64,000 bases of DNA from Paenibacillus sp. PAMC 26794 (GCF_000316035.1 NZ_ANHX01000011.1:434001-498000), one strand, 5' to 3'. Positions 42,619 to 52,200 are shown, counted from the stretch's first letter. Program-made: numbers and translations. The notes: a model not told the origin generated them from the letters alone.

Positions 42619-45126
42619 ATGTCCATGAGCGAACCGCTGTTAACGCAGATTGTGAATCAACATATTCCGGCTGGTGCAACGGTCGTCACTATTGATAAAC
42701 CTGTTCAACATCCAGCAATCTACGCGGCAGATCTTACCGGTGACGGTATGCCGGAGATTGCTGCAGTCTATCAGTTGAATGGTGAGCTGTATTTGCTCAT
42801 TCTGAAATTTGTTCAAGGACATTGGATCAAGATGGCACTAATTAAGGGATTGGGGTATGGGGTGACTTTAATGACTGCAGCCCCTGTAACTTCAACGGCA
42901 AGGAACAATCTCATTATCGGTTGGCGGATTGGTTCTATTTGGTCTAAGCTTGCCGTATATGAGTGGACGGAATCCGGGCTCAAAGATCTGGCGCCTGACG
43001 ATCTATACTATAGCTATGCAGATATTATAGATATGCCTGGTCCACATGGTCGAGATGGGAAAGTGGAGATTGCACTCTGGATACATGACACAGGTGAAGC
43101 CTATCGTGTGGAGATTATCCGATGGCAAAATGGGAAATGGGTTCCTGCACCGGACGTATATGCAACCTATTATCCCAAAGTGGTGCAATATTACGAGCAA
43201 CTAACCCAGCAATATCCTGATTATATCTTTTACTGGTATTACTTTGCGGATGCTCAGTACCATGCGGGCCAGTATCCGGCAGCTCTCGCTTCAGTTCAGA
43301 AGGCACTCAGTTTCCCGGAAGCGTATCCGTCCAGAGAAGTGCTACAGGAGCTGGAAAAGAAAATTAAGCAGGCGATGGTCCCTATAAGCCATGCTCGGGT
43401 AACGATATGGTTATATCCAATCTCCGTTCGAACCACGAGTGGGACGCGTTGGGGGTATATGGATGCCCAAGGCCACATTCGGCTTGAGCCGGTACTGGAT
43501 GACGCGCAAGAGTTTCAGCCCAATGGATTGGCTGTGGTTGTGAAGGATGGTCGAGCCGGCGTTATTAATCTTCAGGGGCAGTATGTCGTTCAACCTGTAT
43601 ACGATTCCATCAATTCCTTTTCCGAAGAACGGGCGATAACGATTGATTCTCAAGGATTTAAGATGATTAATGAACAAGGTACAGTCCTGACCAAACGGGC
43701 GTACCCGTATATTTCGAATATGAACGACGGTCGAGCGTTATTTTACGATTCTAATCCTGGTCAGGCAGATGGATCGGTGAGTCGGTATGGTTATTTGGAT
43801 GCGTCGGGCAATGAGGTGATTCCGGCACAGTTCGCGTCGGCGAATGATTTTCAAGATGGCAAAGCGGTCGTGCAGATTAAGGACAATGAATATGCGCTCA
43901 TTAATCGCAATGGACATCGGCTCGCAACGTATCCATATGCCTATGTGGGACCACTAGGGGATGGACTGCTGGCTTTTCAAAAAGAAACCTCGGGCAAATA
44001 TGGCTACATCGACGAACGGGGTAATATTCGCATTCAGCCCAAGTTTTCATCGGCATTTCCTTTTAGCGGCGGGCAAGCGATTGTTAATACAGCAGAGGAT
44101 TACAAATCGATCTACGGTGTTATTAATACGCAAGGATCGTTTATCATTCAACCCGCATATAATGACATCCGCGAACTAGGCGAGCATCGTTATGCGCTGG
44201 GGCAAGCAATTAATCCGGAGCAGCCGTATATTGGCTCTGTATACGCGATTGCAGATACCAATGGCAGAAGACTTACGGAGTTCCTATATCGCGAAGTAAG
44301 CAATTACAAAAACGGCCTTGCTTCCGCATCGGATGGCAGACAAACCTATCTGCTGGATCTGAGTGGAAGACCTGCCGCTGGGTATCCACATGTAGAAGGT
44401 TCGGGTACGCTGGAGGTCGTGGCACCAGATCTGATTAAGGCCTATGTAGACCAGCGCTTATCGTATGTGAACCGGGCCGGACAGATCATCTGGCGGCAAA
44501 ATACAATCGTTCCACTTCATCCGCCGTACCGTGTACGCGAAGAGAAATACAAGCCGAACAGGGACTATCTCGTATATTATCCGCAGGTGGAGGGATTAAC
44601 GAACCAAGCGGAGCAAATTGCGCTGAATGCCAAGTTGAAGCAACTCTCCCAAGTTAAACCGATCCCTGCCGATCAACAGCTGGATTACACGTATACAGGT
44701 GATTTTGATGTTACGTTTTATCAGCAGCAATTGCTACAACTGCAACTCACAGGTTATAACTACCCGGCGGGTGCAGCGCATGGTATGCCTACGATGATCT
44801 ATGCGATCATTAATCTGACGAATGGTCAGTTGTATGAGTTGAAGGATTTATTTAAACCGAATAGTGACTATGTAAAAGTGTTGAGCCAGATTGTGGGGGA
44901 TCAGATCAAAAATGATCCTCAATACTCGTATGTGTTCCCGGACACCTATACAGGGATTAGTGCGGAGCAGCCGTTTTTTGTCACAGCGGATGCTCTGCAT
45001 CTCTACTTCACTCCATATGATATCGCTCCTTATGCGGCAGGGTTCCCAACGTTTACGATTCCTTTTGCCCAGATCAAGGATATCATTAATACAGAAGGTT
45101 CATTCTGGAGAGCTTTTCATAGTTGA
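42619..45126 (+). CDS. WG-repeat protein with C-terminal DUF3298 domain
   Basis: The 835-residue product follows GGGAGGAA. Residues about 1-200 have an FG-GAP-like start (AADLTGDGMPEIAAVYQLNGELY). Residues 270-620 hold a series of WG repeats, with recurrent patterns such as GYMDAQGHIRLEPVLDDA, GYLDASGNEVIPAQF and GYIDERGNIRIQPKF. Residues 650-830 match DUF3298 (HGMPTMIYAIINLTNGQLYELKDLF and FFVTADALHLYFTPYDIAPYAAG). No signal peptide is seen at the chosen start, which is odd for domains that are mostly extracellular. WG proteins likely bind other proteins or wall polymers. It lies downstream of the sigma/anti-sigma pair and may belong to its regulon. Confidence 0.82.
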   Translation: MSMSEPLLTQIVNQHIPAGATVVTIDKPVQHPAIYAADLTGDGMPEIAAVYQLNGELYLLILKFVQGHWIKMALIKGLGYGVTLMTAAPVTSTARNNLIIGWRIGSIWSKLAVYEWTESGLKDLAPDDLYYSYADIIDMPGPHGRDGKVEIALWIHDTGEAYRVEIIRWQNGKWVPAPDVYATYYPKVVQYYEQLTQQYPDYIFYWYYFADAQYHAGQYPAALASVQKALSFPEAYPSREVLQELEKKIKQAMVPISHARVTIWLYPISVRTTSGTRWGYMDAQGHIRLEPVLDDAQEFQPNGLAVVVKDGRAGVINLQGQYVVQPVYDSINSFSEERAITIDSQGFKMINEQGTVLTKRAYPYISNMNDGRALFYDSNPGQADGSVSRYGYLDASGNEVIPAQFASANDFQDGKAVVQIKDNEYALINRNGHRLATYPYAYVGPLGDGLLAFQKETSGKYGYIDERGNIRIQPKFSSAFPFSGGQAIVNTAEDYKSIYGVINTQGSFIIQPAYNDIRELGEHRYALGQAINPEQPYIGSVYAIADTNGRRLTEFLYREVSNYKNGLASASDGRQTYLLDLSGRPAAGYPHVEGSGTLEVVAPDLIKAYVDQRLSYVNRAGQIIWRQNTIVPLHPPYRVREEKYKPNRDYLVYYPQVEGLTNQAEQIALNAKLKQLSQVKPIPADQQLDYTYTGDFDVTFYQQQLLQLQLTGYNYPAGAAHGMPTMIYAIINLTNGQLYELKDLFKPNSDYVKVLSQIVGDQIKNDPQYSYVFPDTYTGISAEQPFFVTADALHLYFTPYDIAPYAAGFPTFTIPFAQIKDIINTEGSFWRAFHS

Positions 45127-45130
45127 TTGA

Positions 45131-45261
45131 GGGTACAGCCAACATTTTAACGAAAATATACGCTAAGGGCGTTAAGGCGCAAAGACAGCGAATTTTTCCT
45201 GCTTTAAGCAAATGACCGCTAATACTTAGCGTATAAAACAGTCAAAATGTTGGCGCTACCC
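45131..45261. repeat. Long imperfect palindrome with 37-nt arms
   Basis: The arms 45131-45167 and 45225-45261 share GCCAACATTTT and ATACGCTAAG in inverted order with further matches between. The inner 57 nt can form smaller stems. The whole can fold as a hairpin of about 130 nt between convergent genes. It could act as a bidirectional terminator, a small structured RNA, or a miniature mobile element. Confidence 0.7.
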
Positions 45262-45280
45262 CATATAGAACTACTATAAA

Positions 45281-45754
45281 TCAATCATTCCATCCTTTAC
45301 ATACATCAATCCACTCTGAATAACTAGAGTATTTTTCTAATTGTTTTATTGTAAGTTCAATAGCACTATTGCTACTCCCGCAAGCTGGATAGATTGTCTC
45401 AAAACGTTTTAGTGATATGTCTAGATAAACAGAAACATCATTTTTAATAGCAAATGGACAAACACCTCCAATGGCATGACCAACCAGATCAATGGCTTCA
45501 TCAGGAGAAAGCATTTTTGCTTTTGTTTTGAAATACTCTTTGAATTTTTTGTTATCCACTTTTGCATCCCCGGCGGCAACTACTAAAACAGCTTGTCCAT
45601 TCACCATAAATGAAAGTGTTTTTGCGATTCTCTCTGGCTCACAACCTAATGCAGATGCAGCCAAATCCACGGTTGCACTAGATACCTCAAATTCTTTAAT
45701 TTGAGAATCCATACCATATTGTTTAAAAAAATCTTTTGCTTTTTCAATTGCCAT
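45281..45754 (-). CDS. YbaK/EbsC-family aminoacyl-tRNA deacylase
   Basis: From the ATG at 45754, with GAGGTG eight bases upstream, the product is 157 residues. It has the YbaK domain: KTLSFMVNGQAVLVVAAGDAKVDNKKFKEYF by position 48-78, including the active-site Lys region, and GHAIGGVCPFAIK near 93-105. Family members hydrolyse mischarged tRNAs such as Cys-tRNA(Pro) or Ala-tRNA(Pro). It is co-transcribed with an XRE-cupin regulator whose gene ends 54 nt upstream, an unusual partner for a tRNA editing enzyme, so an amino-acid signal may control it. Confidence 0.85.
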   Translation of the reverse strand: MAIEKAKDFFKQYGMDSQIKEFEVSSATVDLAASALGCEPERIAKTLSFMVNGQAVLVVAAGDAKVDNKKFKEYFKTKAKMLSPDEAIDLVGHAIGGVCPFAIKNDVSVYLDISLKRFETIYPACGSSNSAIELTIKQLEKYSSYSEWIDVCKGWND

Positions 45755-45808
45755 AATCATCACACCTCATTTTAAAATATTTTCTAGAAGATCATAGATG
45801 AAACTTGC

Positions 45809-46366
45809 CTATGTTCTTGGGTAAAAAATCATGTTGTAAATGACACATGGTTCTTGATAGAGATTATTATAGGAATGAAAAACATTAGCACGAAAGCGGA
45901 GTGCTTGATTTTCTTTTAAAACAATTTTTTTTGTGTTGACTACCATTTCTAACATACCTTGTACCACAAAAACATATTCTTCCACACCATCAAGGTGCCT
46001 TGTAGATGGATGGTGACATCCAGGATCAAATTCGATATAGAATATTTCAACGTTACGGGTAGGGTCAAAAGGAAAAACAGGAAATGCTCTCATTTTTCCA
46101 TCATTTTCAATGATAGCGTCTTTGGACCGTGTATCAACCACACTGCACTCATCTTCTAGCTCTTCCAATAATAAAGATAAAGGGACTTTTAAGCCCACTG
46201 CGATTTTCCAAAGAGTTGTAATAGTGGGTGAAGACTGTCCTCTTTCAATCTGTCCAAGCATAGGCTTACTTACATCAGTAAGTTTAGAAACATCTTCAAG
46301 TGTAAGATTTCTAGTTGCTCGTATTTCTTTTAACCGTTCTCCAATAGTTAATACTGGCGATTGCAT
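45809..46366 (-). CDS. XRE-family regulator with C-terminal cupin domain
   Basis: The 185-residue product has an N-terminal helix-turn-helix (7-62; LTLEDVSKLTDVSKPMLGQIERGQSSP by position 20-46) and a cupin_2 domain (about 105-180) with GCHHPSTRHLDGVEEYVFVVQG by position 115-136. This plan fits PuuR/SutR-like regulators that sense small metabolites. AAAAGGAG precedes the ATG. Several short palindromes lie in its leader. It precedes the YbaK-type gene in one operon and likely regulates it. Confidence 0.86.
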   Translation of the reverse strand: MQSPVLTIGERLKEIRATRNLTLEDVSKLTDVSKPMLGQIERGQSSPTITTLWKIAVGLKVPLSLLLEELEDECSVVDTRSKDAIIENDGKMRAFPVFPFDPTRNVEIFYIEFDPGCHHPSTRHLDGVEEYVFVVQGMLEMVVNTKKIVLKENQALRFRANVFHSYNNLYQEPCVIYNMIFYPRT

Positions 46367-46381
46367 TACATCACTCCTTTT

Positions 46382-46417
46382 GTATGTTATAACATGTTAA
46401 AATATAATATAACATAC
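46382..46417 (-). promoter_or_regulatory. Operator candidate: clustered palindromes upstream of the XRE-cupin gene
   Basis: GTATGTTAT and ATAACATAC form an exact inverted pair, and the left half contains the palindromes TGTTATAACA and AACATGTT. The spacing and position, 16-51 nt before the ATG, suggest binding of the XRE regulator to its own promoter. Confidence 0.55.
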
Positions 46418-46762
46418 TAATAGTTGAATTCAATAGGCGGCAGTTTAATGATGTAAGTAACTCCTTCACATATTTATCCATACTAAATGAAAAATATTAC
46501 GGGTGTTACAGATCAAAGAAGTCATATTTATCTATACAAGTAAAAAACGAAAACTTTCTCCAACAACACTTTTTTTGCTTGGCGAGAATGTAAATACACC
46601 AGTCATTCTCAAGTTACGCGACGAGGTCATATGTCCAATAGGGCTTATAAGATGCTGTGAGACAACAATAATCCGTGATGAGGTATTATTGCTCCGTGAA
46701 GAGGTAGTGATCATTCAGGGCTCTATGAGATATTAATGTGCGTATATAGCACTGCACTATAT
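46418..46762. other. Gene-poor stretch between the divergent XRE and siderophore operons
   Basis: I see no convincing gene here. A 77-codon frame on the plus strand (GTG 46503) has no ribosome site and an atypical composition. The sequence has a short repeated phrase (GTGATGAGGT / GTGAAGAGGT near 46674-46706). The Fur box lies at its right edge. Confidence 0.4.
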
Positions 46763-46777
46763 TGAGAATGATTATTA
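46763..46777 (+). promoter_or_regulatory. Fur box
   Basis: TGAGAATGATTATTA matches the Bacillus Fur consensus TGATAATNATTATCA at 12 of 14 defined positions. It lies 18 nt before the first ABC gene of the siderophore operon, so iron-dependent repression is expected. Confidence 0.75.
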
Positions 46778-46794
46778 ATATCAGGAGGGATGAG

Positions 46795-48594
46795 ATGAAC
46801 AACACATCTGAAGTGTCCGGACTAATGCAAGTAACGAAGGAGCGCAAAGGTCTGCTGATTACAGCAAGTATCTTCTCGACCCTGTCGAGTCTGTTGCAGA
46901 TTGTTCCTTTTGTCGGAGTGTATAAGATCGTCGAGGAACTGCTAACTCATGCGGGGCAACCCTCTGTCATGGACAAAGATCTGTTGATCTATTGGGGGAT
47001 TGTTGCATTCGTAGCCCTGATTGCAGGGTTAATTGCGCTCTATATCGGGGGGATGTGCTCACACATTGCTGCGTTCAACATTTTGTACCAGCTCAGAGTG
47101 AGACTTGCGGAACATGTTGCCAAAGTACCCATGGGGTATCACACCCGGATGGCAACCGGTGAGCTGAAGAAGATCATCGAAGTCAGTGTGGAGAAAATTG
47201 AGAAGTTTATCGCTCATCAGTTGCCGGATCTGGTGAGTGCGATCGTCATTCCACTGATGCTCTTGGGATATCTGTTCTGGCTTGATTATCGCATGGCGCT
47301 GACGCTTTTGGTTCCGATTGGAATCGGGTTCTGGCTCCAAAGTCGTATCTTCCGCAGTGAACGCGGCCGTCAAGCTTATCGTGATTTTCAACTTGCCATC
47401 GAAGAGATGAATGCGACGGGTGTTGAATACGTGAGAGGTATGCCTGCGGTGAAAGTATTTGGCATTACAGCCGATTCGTTTCTGACGTTTAAACAGGCAG
47501 TCATGCGTTACCGGGATATTTCGTTGAGAATAACAGATTTATATAAAACATCTTACGGGCTGTTTTTTGTAATCATGATCTCGTTATTTACCTTCATCGT
47601 TCCGGTGGGTATTCTGCTGTCGAGTGGAAATGCGGAGAATCAGTCGTTTGCGATCACGTTCATTCTGTTTCTGATCATTACCCCGAGTCTATCTGCTCCG
47701 TTATTGAAATTAATGTATTTGGGTAGTGGGATGCGCGAGATTGTGGAAGGACAGAAACGGATTGAATCGGTGTTTGCCGAGCCGGTTGTACAAGAACCTG
47801 AGTTGCCTAAAGTTCCGGATACATATGAGGTTGCCTTTCGGCAGGTATCTTTTGCTTATGAACGTAAGGAGAGCGAAGCGTATAAACCCGTACTTGATCA
47901 GATTGATTTTGTAGCCAAAGCAGGCGAGATGACCGCACTTGTCGGACCTTCTGGCGGAGGGAAGTCAACCATTGCAAACTTATTGCTTCGCTTCTGGGAT
48001 GTACAGGAAGGTGAGATCACGATTGGTGGGATTCCGATTCAGGAGATGGGAACGGAGAAACTGATGGATACCGTGTCCTTTGTATTTCAGGATGTACATC
48101 TGTTCTACGATACGATTGAAGAAAATATTCGGATGGGCAATACATCGGCTTCACTACAGGACGTTATAACTGCGGCGCGAACAGCCTGCTGTCATGAATT
48201 TATCGAGAAACTGGAGGCCGGATATGACACCAAAATCGGAGAAGGCGGCACGTACCTGTCCGGCGGTGAAGCGCAGCGAATTGCGATTGCACGGGCATTG
48301 CTCAAAAATGCCCCCATTCTGGTCCTGGATGAGGCGACGGCCTACGCGGATGCAGAGAATGAGCACAAGATCCAGCAAGGTCTGGCCCAATTGGTTCAAG
48401 GCAAAACGGTACTAATTATTGCTCATCGTCTAACAACGATTCGTGCAGCAGAGCAAATTCTCGTGATTCGAAAGGGAACGATTGCCGAGCGTGGGACACA
48501 TGATCAACTACGTGCATTAGGCGGAGTATATGAGCACATGTGGCAGGCCCATATCAGTGCGGCTTCCTGGAAGCTTGGAGGTGCAGTACGATGA
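46795..48594 (+). CDS. Half-ABC transporter for siderophore import (IrtA/YbtP-like)
   Basis: The ATG at 46795 follows AGGAGGG; the product is 599 residues. Residues 1-330 form a six-helix type-IV ABC membrane domain, and 345-590 the ATPase: Walker A GPSGGGKST (near 384), Q-loop FVFQD, signature LSGGEAQR, Walker B LVLDEAT and IIAHR with the switch His. Half transporters of this type that lie in pairs beside iron genes (YbtPQ, IrtAB) import ferric siderophores though they have an exporter fold. The Fur box upstream and the binding protein downstream support that. It is translationally coupled to its partner by ATGA. Confidence 0.88.
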   Translation: MNNTSEVSGLMQVTKERKGLLITASIFSTLSSLLQIVPFVGVYKIVEELLTHAGQPSVMDKDLLIYWGIVAFVALIAGLIALYIGGMCSHIAAFNILYQLRVRLAEHVAKVPMGYHTRMATGELKKIIEVSVEKIEKFIAHQLPDLVSAIVIPLMLLGYLFWLDYRMALTLLVPIGIGFWLQSRIFRSERGRQAYRDFQLAIEEMNATGVEYVRGMPAVKVFGITADSFLTFKQAVMRYRDISLRITDLYKTSYGLFFVIMISLFTFIVPVGILLSSGNAENQSFAITFILFLIITPSLSAPLLKLMYLGSGMREIVEGQKRIESVFAEPVVQEPELPKVPDTYEVAFRQVSFAYERKESEAYKPVLDQIDFVAKAGEMTALVGPSGGGKSTIANLLLRFWDVQEGEITIGGIPIQEMGTEKLMDTVSFVFQDVHLFYDTIEENIRMGNTSASLQDVITAARTACCHEFIEKLEAGYDTKIGEGGTYLSGGEAQRIAIARALLKNAPILVLDEATAYADAENEHKIQQGLAQLVQGKTVLIIAHRLTTIRAAEQILVIRKGTIAERGTHDQLRALGGVYEHMWQAHISAASWKLGGAVR

Positions 48595-50342
48595 GGAATT
48601 ATTTATACAATATATCTGGCGGTAACCCTCGTAGTCTGCTTCCTTCGGTAATTGCAGCGATTCTGGACGGGATTGCAAAGATCGTTCCTGCGGCGCTGCT
48701 TGTGGACATATTCAATACGATCTATAAATCTTTCGATGATCCGGACAAAGGACTGGATATCAACCGAATGTGGATTGTATGCTGCATCTTGTTTGTCTGG
48801 CTTCTGGTGGAGTATGCGGCTTACGCCTCACTTTATGACAAGACCTATCGGGCAGCATACAGCCTCGCGGCCTCAGGAAGGTTGAAGTTGGCGGAACATA
48901 TTCGCCATCTGTCGCTAGGATTTTTCGGAAAACGTGATCCTGGAGATCTGACGAATCTGATCTTGAGTGATTATGGTCAGGTCGAGCACACGATCTCTCA
49001 CAATCTGTCGCAGCTAATCAGCGCGATTGTGCTTCCTGTGCTTGCTTTTGTCGGACTTCTGTTGGTGGATTGGAGAATGGCCGTAGCTATGTTTATTGCG
49101 GTTCCCTTAGGTGTGGCTCTGTTATGGCTTACGGATTCCATTCAGGCACGACTGAGTGAGAACCATGTTCGAGCCAAAAACGAAGCCGCCAGCCGGCTGC
49201 AGGAATACCTGAGCGGTATTCGTGAGATTAAGGCCCACAATATGGGGGGCAAACGTTTTGAACGGCTGCGTCGTTCTTTTGACGAATTGAAATCAGCTTC
49301 CATTCGGTTGGAAGGTATCATGGGACCGATGATTATGGGCGCGATGTTGCTCGCACGATCAGGTATGACGTGGATGATTCTGGTGGGCAGTTATTTGCTT
49401 GCAGGCGGTGAGTTGTCGTTACCGGTATTTCTGTTATTTTTGCTGGTAGGTACGAAGATATTTGAACCTTTGACGGTTGTACTGATGAGTTATGGGGAGA
49501 TGCGGTACTCCGCGTATAGTGCAAGACGCATTATGGATGTGCAGCAGGAGGCCCCGATGGCAGGAAAGGGAGATGTACAGCCTAATCAGGCGATTTCGTT
49601 CGACCAGGTGACCTTTGGATATGATGATCAGCAGCCGGTGTTGAAAGACTTGTCGTTTACGATTGAGCCGCATACGATTACTGCGCTGGTTGGACCATCC
49701 GGTAGTGGTAAGAGTACAGTCACACGTCTCATTGCGCGCTTCTGGGATGTACAGCAAGGAACTATTCGCATTGGTGGCAGCCCCGTTGATCAGATGGTCC
49801 CGGAGAAGCTGTTACAGGATATCTCTGTGGTCTTCCAGGACGTGTATCTGTTCCAGGATACGATCGGCAACAACATCCGTGTAGGAAAGAAAGACGCTAC
49901 GCATTCCGAGATTGAAGAGGCAGCACGCAGAGCTTGTTGTCATGCGTTTATCTCCAGTCTGCCTCAAGGGTACGATACGCTCGTTGGCGAGGGTGGATCG
50001 ACGTTATCTGGTGGGGAGAAACAGCGTATTTCCATTGCACGTGCCTTGTTGAAAAATGCATCGATCGTATTGCTTGACGAAGCCACCGCTTCACTTGATC
50101 CGGAGAACGAAGCGGCGGTGCAGCAAGCGATTAATGAGCTGGTCGCGGACAAGACGGTTATTTTGATTGCACACCGATTAAAAACCATTCAGAATGCCGA
50201 TCAGATCCTTGTATTGGACCATGGTCAGCTCATAGAGCAAGGAACTCATGCGCATTTGTTAGATCACTCAGGCATCTACGCTCGGTTGTGGCAATTACAA
50301 CAGGATGCGGAAGGCTGGCAGGTAAAAGTGAACGGATCATGA
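48591..50342 (+). CDS. Half-ABC transporter for siderophore import, partner subunit (IrtB/YbtQ-like)
   Basis: This 583-residue partner begins at ATG 48591, overlapping the previous stop. Its six membrane helices cover about 15-310, and the ATPase domain 330-570 has GPSGSGKST, VVFQDVYLF, LSGGEKQR, VLLDEATASLD and LIAHR. All catalytic positions are intact here, including the Glu after Walker B and the D-loop; in the first subunit the D-loop reads AYADAEN, a difference that may make one site less active. The two products should form one heterodimer. A siderophore-binding gene follows 80 nt later. Confidence 0.88.
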   Translation: MRNYLYNISGGNPRSLLPSVIAAILDGIAKIVPAALLVDIFNTIYKSFDDPDKGLDINRMWIVCCILFVWLLVEYAAYASLYDKTYRAAYSLAASGRLKLAEHIRHLSLGFFGKRDPGDLTNLILSDYGQVEHTISHNLSQLISAIVLPVLAFVGLLLVDWRMAVAMFIAVPLGVALLWLTDSIQARLSENHVRAKNEAASRLQEYLSGIREIKAHNMGGKRFERLRRSFDELKSASIRLEGIMGPMIMGAMLLARSGMTWMILVGSYLLAGGELSLPVFLLFLLVGTKIFEPLTVVLMSYGEMRYSAYSARRIMDVQQEAPMAGKGDVQPNQAISFDQVTFGYDDQQPVLKDLSFTIEPHTITALVGPSGSGKSTVTRLIARFWDVQQGTIRIGGSPVDQMVPEKLLQDISVVFQDVYLFQDTIGNNIRVGKKDATHSEIEEAARRACCHAFISSLPQGYDTLVGEGGSTLSGGEKQRISIARALLKNASIVLLDEATASLDPENEAAVQQAINELVADKTVILIAHRLKTIQNADQILVLDHGQLIEQGTHAHLLDHSGIYARLWQLQQDAEGWQVKVNGS

Positions 50343-50423
50343 GTGTTCGATGAGATAATAAAGTAACTGAAGCAAATAAGCCTAATGTGGCTAATGAACT
50401 GACATAAAAGGAGAATGACAACG

Positions 50424-51388
50424 ATGTTTAAACGAATTCCTGTATGGATTGCACTATATGCTGTATGCTCAACTTGGCGGCCTGTGGAACGACCCAGACC
50501 ACCAGCGAAGTGGCCACCTCCTCAGAGGGAACAGCACAAGCGACGACCAAAGTGATTACCAACCCGAATGGAGAAGAGATTACGATTCCGTTGAGTCCAG
50601 AGCGCATTGTTGATCTGTCCGGCTCTACAGAAGAGCTGCTGATCATTGGGAAAACACCTGTGGCCACAATGAGCGCGGATTACGGTAATCCGGAGCAACT
50701 CACGCCAACGATTAAGGATCAGCTGAGTGCAGATACCGTTAATTTGGGCTGGTATGGTTCACCGTTCAGCATTGAAGCTATAGCGGGTGCCAATCCGGAT
50801 CTAATCATCTTGGGAAAGGATTTTAACATGGATCAGTATGAAACTTTATCCAAAATTGCGCCTACGATTGCATTGCCATACTCATACTATGATTGGAGAG
50901 AACGCCTGACATACTTGGCAGACACGTTTGGAGAAGAAAACAAGAAAGATGAATATCTGACCAACTATGATGCGAAATCTGCAGAGTGGAAACAAAAGCT
51001 GGAGGCGGCTATAAACGGGGAATCATTTGCTGTAATTGAGACATATCCAAACAATCTGGTCATCTATTCCAATAAAGGTGCAGCCGAGATGTTATACGGT
51101 GAATGGGGTCTGAATCGCACAGAAGGTACCCCTGATCCAGAGGGTTGGGGCGGCAAACAGATCGCGCTGGAGGCTCTGGCTTCGGTCAATCCGGATCGTC
51201 TGTTGCTGATGGAGAATAGTGAGAACAAGATGGTTGATAGCAAGGTGTGGAATAACATGAACGCAGTGAAGAATGGCAAGATCTATAAAATCTCCAATGT
51301 AGATAACTACAATTATTCCTACACAGCGATGGGGAGAATGGAGCTTATGAACCGCTTGGGTACGATGATTCTGGAAGGACAGAAGTAG
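50424..51388 (+). pseudogene. Siderophore-binding lipoprotein with frameshift in its signal peptide
   Basis: A good ribosome site (AAAAGGAG) leads to ATG 50424, which reads M-F-K-R-I-P-V-W-I-A-L, the start of a lipoprotein signal. The lipobox LAACG and the mature protein (about 305 residues, 50490-51388) lie in another frame. Removing the TA of CTATATGC near 50453 would restore a full signal. The mature part is a FepB/FhuD-type protein: SPERIVDLSGSTEELLIIGKTPVA by position, NPDLIILGKD, and VNPDRLLLME. An internal ATG at 50444 has no ribosome site and would give a non-exported form. The locus is thus either a pseudogene or carries a sequencing error. Confidence 0.75.
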
Positions 51389-51527
51389 TCGTTGAGTTAT
51401 AACAATTCACTATGGATTAACTTTAACATTCAACAGAACTAATGGCGGCCTATATGTAATTGTGTAATTTGTTCGAAATCATGTAACTTGAGCGGTTCTG
51501 GCTACGTTTAGACATTGGGGTGATCTG

Positions 51528-51992
51528 ATGTTGGTGAACGCGGTTCAACGGTACATGGTATTAGGACTTATATTTATCGTGATAATTTTAACAGCATATC
51601 TCGTTCTTGAAAGGGTTGAAGGGTACCATATTACAACGACAGAGTATTACGGCTTACGCAATGCAGGGGGAGTAATATATATTCTTTCGCTCATCCTGGG
51701 ATTCGGTCACTATATACTGGCTTTTTATGTTGTTATTCTTAGCCCGATCGCATGGCTGTTGCGGAAATATGTACGCTTTCCTATGGTGAGAACTTTCATC
51801 TATATGGTTGGGTTTGGGTGGGGCGGGCTGTGGGTTTTTGATCTCATGTACAATCCATATTTCGTGAATGGATACCATCTGAATCAAATGACATCGATAT
51901 GGATCTTTGCCATCGCCGGTTTAGTCTATGCTAACGTGGAGAATAAGATTTGGCGAAGAGGGCAGATCCAGAACGAACAGAAGGCTACTTAA
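51528..51992 (+). CDS. Hypothetical membrane protein
   Basis: The 154-residue product has four hydrophobic segments (about 9-28, 46-66, 67-85, 96-112 and a further weak one at 122-136). I do not recognise the family. The ribosome site GGGGTGAT is close to the ATG. A terminator overlaps its stop. The neighbours are a siderophore operon and an RDD protein, neither of which explains it. Confidence 0.6.
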   Translation: MLVNAVQRYMVLGLIFIVIILTAYLVLERVEGYHITTTEYYGLRNAGGVIYILSLILGFGHYILAFYVVILSPIAWLLRKYVRFPMVRTFIYMVGFGWGGLWVFDLMYNPYFVNGYHLNQMTSIWIFAIAGLVYANVENKIWRRGQIQNEQKAT

Positions 51993-52014
51993 CAAATGTT
52001 GAGTAGTTTTTTTG
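51985..52014 (+). terminator. Terminator overlapping the end of the membrane protein gene
   Basis: CTACTTAAC pairs with GTTGAGTAG (one G-U), followed by seven T. Confidence 0.82.
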
Positions 52015-52200
52015 GTTTACATAATTATTATGGTGTTTTCATTGGATGCAAGTGAAATGAAATAGGAGTTTTATCGTAAAAAGGTAAAATTTTCTGTTAT
52101 ACTATTTGAGTTGTGTACATAAAGTTAGATATTTTAATGAAGGGAGTTCATGAAGTAAATTAGCCGTTTAGTTTAAAATTATAGTTTGGAGGAAAGCATT

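Noticed and set aside
46503..46736. 77-codon frame before the siderophore operon
   Set aside because: GTG start without ribosome site, odd composition, and short internal repeats.
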